Positions 30,043 through 31,535 of a stretch of DNA of 31,535 bases are shown one piece after another. The notes beneath the pieces are model-generated. The model searched no databases and was not told where the DNA came from. It worked only from the letters and a program-made list of their open reading frames with translations. Position 1 is the stretch's first letter, and every line of letters starts with the position of its first letter. The position numbers and the translations under genes were made by a program. Location of the stretch: positions 1 to 31,535 of the forward strand of contig CAWVKK010000030.1 in assembly GCA_963929865.1 (NCBI GenBank), read 5' to 3'. Source of the stretch: JAGZHZ01 sp963929865. GTDB lineage: Bacteria; Bacillota; Clostridia; Lachnospirales; Lachnospiraceae.

Positions 30043-30869
30043 CGTGGCAGGACAGTCTCCGGCGGGGGGAGGAATTCCTCGCCGGGGCAAACATTCCCGA
30101 CAGTTCGGCGGATGCGTGGTATTTGCTGGAATACTGCGCAAAAATAGACCGGACATGGTTTCTGCTCAACAGAGAAAAAGAAATCCCGCAGGGGGTTGAT
30201 CAAAAATATCAGGAACTCCTGAAAAAGCGCAGTCTTCATATTCCTCTTCAGCATCTGACTGGAGAACAGGAATTTATGGGACTGCCGTTTCATGTAAACG
30301 AGAATGTTCTGATCCCCAGACAGGACACGGAAACTCTGGTGGAAGAAGTTTTAAAGATAGTAAAACCGGGAGATAAAATTCTGGATCTGTGTACAGGTTC
30401 AGGCTGCATCGTGATCAGCATCGCAAAGCTGGCACATGGCGTCTCAGGCGTCGGGGCGGATCTTTCGGAAGAAGCGCTGCAGGTGGCGAGAAAAAACGCG
30501 CAGGCTCTGCAGGCGGGCGTATCGTTTCTGCACAGCGATCTGTTTGAAAAGGTGGAGGGAACATTCGACTGCATTGTGTCGAACCCGCCTTATATCGCAT
30601 CCGGCGACATACCGGGACTGATGGAGGAAGTGCGGGACCATGAACCGCATATGGCGCTCGACGGAAAGGAAGACGGACTGTTTTTTTACAGAAAAATTAT
30701 AGAGGAAGCAAAGTTATATCTGAAAAAGCACGGATGGCTCTGCTTTGAGATCGGATGCGATCAGGCGCAGGCGGTATCCGCGATGATGAAACAAAATGGA
30801 TATGAACATATAAGAGTCATTCAGGACTTGGCAGGACTTGACCGTGTTGTCATGGGACAGACAGGATAG
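30039..30869 (+). CDS. prmC: peptide chain release factor N5-glutamine methyltransferase
   Basis: The 276-residue SAM-dependent enzyme methylates the glutamine of the GGQ motif in release factors. It has the N-terminal helical substrate domain, then the SAM site DLCTGSGCIVISIA (about 116-129) and the catalytic N182-P-P-Y185. It starts at GTG 30039, overlapping the DUF1385 stop (GTGA), so translation is coupled. It ends 10 bases before prfA, which encodes its substrate. The TAG stop overlaps the prfA ribosome site AGGAGG. Confidence 0.95.
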   Translation: MTWQDSLRRGEEFLAGANIPDSSADAWYLLEYCAKIDRTWFLLNREKEIPQGVDQKYQELLKKRSLHIPLQHLTGEQEFMGLPFHVNENVLIPRQDTETLVEEVLKIVKPGDKILDLCTGSGCIVISIAKLAHGVSGVGADLSEEALQVARKNAQALQAGVSFLHSDLFEKVEGTFDCIVSNPPYIASGDIPGLMEEVRDHEPHMALDGKEDGLFFYRKIIEEAKLYLKKHGWLCFEIGCDQAQAVSAMMKQNGYEHIRVIQDLAGLDRVVMGQTG

Positions 30870-30879
30870 GAGGAAAAAA

Positions 30880-31535
30880 ATGTTTGATAAATTGGAAGAT
30901 TTGCTGATCCGATTTGAAGAGATTATGAGCGAACTCAATGAGCCTTCTGTGGTAAACGATCAGGCTCGGTTTCAGAAGCTGATGAAGGAGCAGAGCGATT
31001 TACAGCCGATTGTAGACGCATACAGAGAATATAAGGAATGTCAGAAGACACAGGAAGAAAGCGTGATGATGCTCGAGGAGGAATCTGACGAAGAGATGCG
31101 CGAAATGCTCAAGGAAGAGTTAAATGACGCGAAAAAGCGGATCGAAGAGCTGGAGCATCACCTTAAAATTTTGCTTTTGCCAAAAGACCCGAATGATGAG
31201 AAGAACGTCATCGTGGAGATCCGCGCCGGAGCCGGCGGAGACGAGGCGGCGTTGTTCGCGGCGGAGATTTACAGGATGTATGTCAAATACGCGGACATGC
31301 AGCGCTGGAAGACAGAGATGATGAGCTTATATGAAACCGGAATCGGCGGCTTTAAAGAAGTCGTATTTATGATCAACGGCAGAGGCGCTTACTCAAAATT
31401 GAAATACGAAAGCGGCGTTCACCGCGTGCAGCGCGTGCCGGAGACAGAATCGGGCGGGAGAATCCACACCTCGACGATCACAGTCGCGATCATGCCGGAG
31501 GCGGAGGAGATCGACTTCCAGCTGGATATGAACGA
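30880..31535 (+). CDS. prfA: peptide chain release factor 1 (5' part, cut by window end)
   Basis: The first 218 residues of RF1, which ends translation at UAA and UAG, are present. They cover the N-terminal helical domain (charged coiled coil, about 1-105), the domain-2 block EIRAGAGGDEAALFAAEIYRMY, and the codon-reading PxT motif as P-E-T in RVPETESGGRIHTST. The GGQ loop is beyond the right edge. AGGAGG (30868-30873) precedes the ATG by 6 bases. It is transcribed with DUF1385 and prmC. Confidence 0.97.
   Translation, partial: MFDKLEDLLIRFEEIMSELNEPSVVNDQARFQKLMKEQSDLQPIVDAYREYKECQKTQEESVMMLEEESDEEMREMLKEELNDAKKRIEELEHHLKILLLPKDPNDEKNVIVEIRAGAGGDEAALFAAEIYRMYVKYADMQRWKTEMMSLYETGIGGFKEVVFMINGRGAYSKLKYESGVHRVQRVPETESGGRIHTSTITVAIMPEAEEIDFQLDMN

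Noticed and set aside
1..31535. CRISPR array, phage, insertion sequence or toxin-antitoxin system
   Set aside because: No regularly spaced repeats, transposase, integrase or paired small toxin genes were seen in any frame.

Overview
The window looks like chromosomal DNA of a gut-type Lachnospiraceae (Clostridia, Bacillota). The reasons are moderate GC with purine-rich coding strands, AGGAGG ribosome binding sites, a class II GalT, a type III glutamine synthetase, CdaR and YesN-type regulators, a TIGR04086 membrane protein, and the rho-rpmE-DUF1385-prmC-prfA order typical of this group. No tRNA, rRNA, CRISPR array, transposase or phage gene is visible. About 26 genes are supported; the first is cut at its 5' end and the last (prfA) at its 3' end.

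Layout. 1-3071: a partial unknown gene, a low-molecular-weight tyrosine phosphatase, then a TetR regulator and an MFS efflux pump separated by a 47-nt near-perfect palindrome. 3208-8950: a cytoplasmic M28 metallopeptidase coupled to a GNAT acetyltransferase, a secreted DUF1002 protein with a Thr/Glu/Pro repeat region, and an M20 metallopeptidase. 9075-12494: an orphan YesN-type response regulator, an aliphatic amidase (amiE) behind a leader with an intrinsic terminator and a short ORF, and on the minus strand the enoyl reductase fabV with a FabT-like box at its promoter. 12763-17047: a second orphan response regulator with an eroded receiver, convergent with a galK-galT Leloir operon. 17219-21439: a lipid kinase, class II fructose-bisphosphate aldolase and GSIII.

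21440-26672: a structured intergenic stretch, a diverged WecG/TagA-like protein, a CdaR-type regulator, a CtpA protease, a sigma-70-like protein with no region 4, and a small membrane protein. 27091-31535: the translation and termination cluster rho, rpmE, DUF1385 (YqhQ), prmC and prfA. PrmC methylates the release factor encoded by the gene directly after it, and both rho and rpmE have long, structured leaders.

The most interesting signals are regulatory. They are a possible three-way-junction RNA plus a well-initiated mini-ORF ahead of rho, an attenuator-like leader ahead of amiE, a FabT-like operator on the fabV start site, a receiver domain lacking its acidic pair, and a sigma-like protein lacking region 4. 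All functional calls rest on motifs and family knowledge recognised by eye; no database search was possible.
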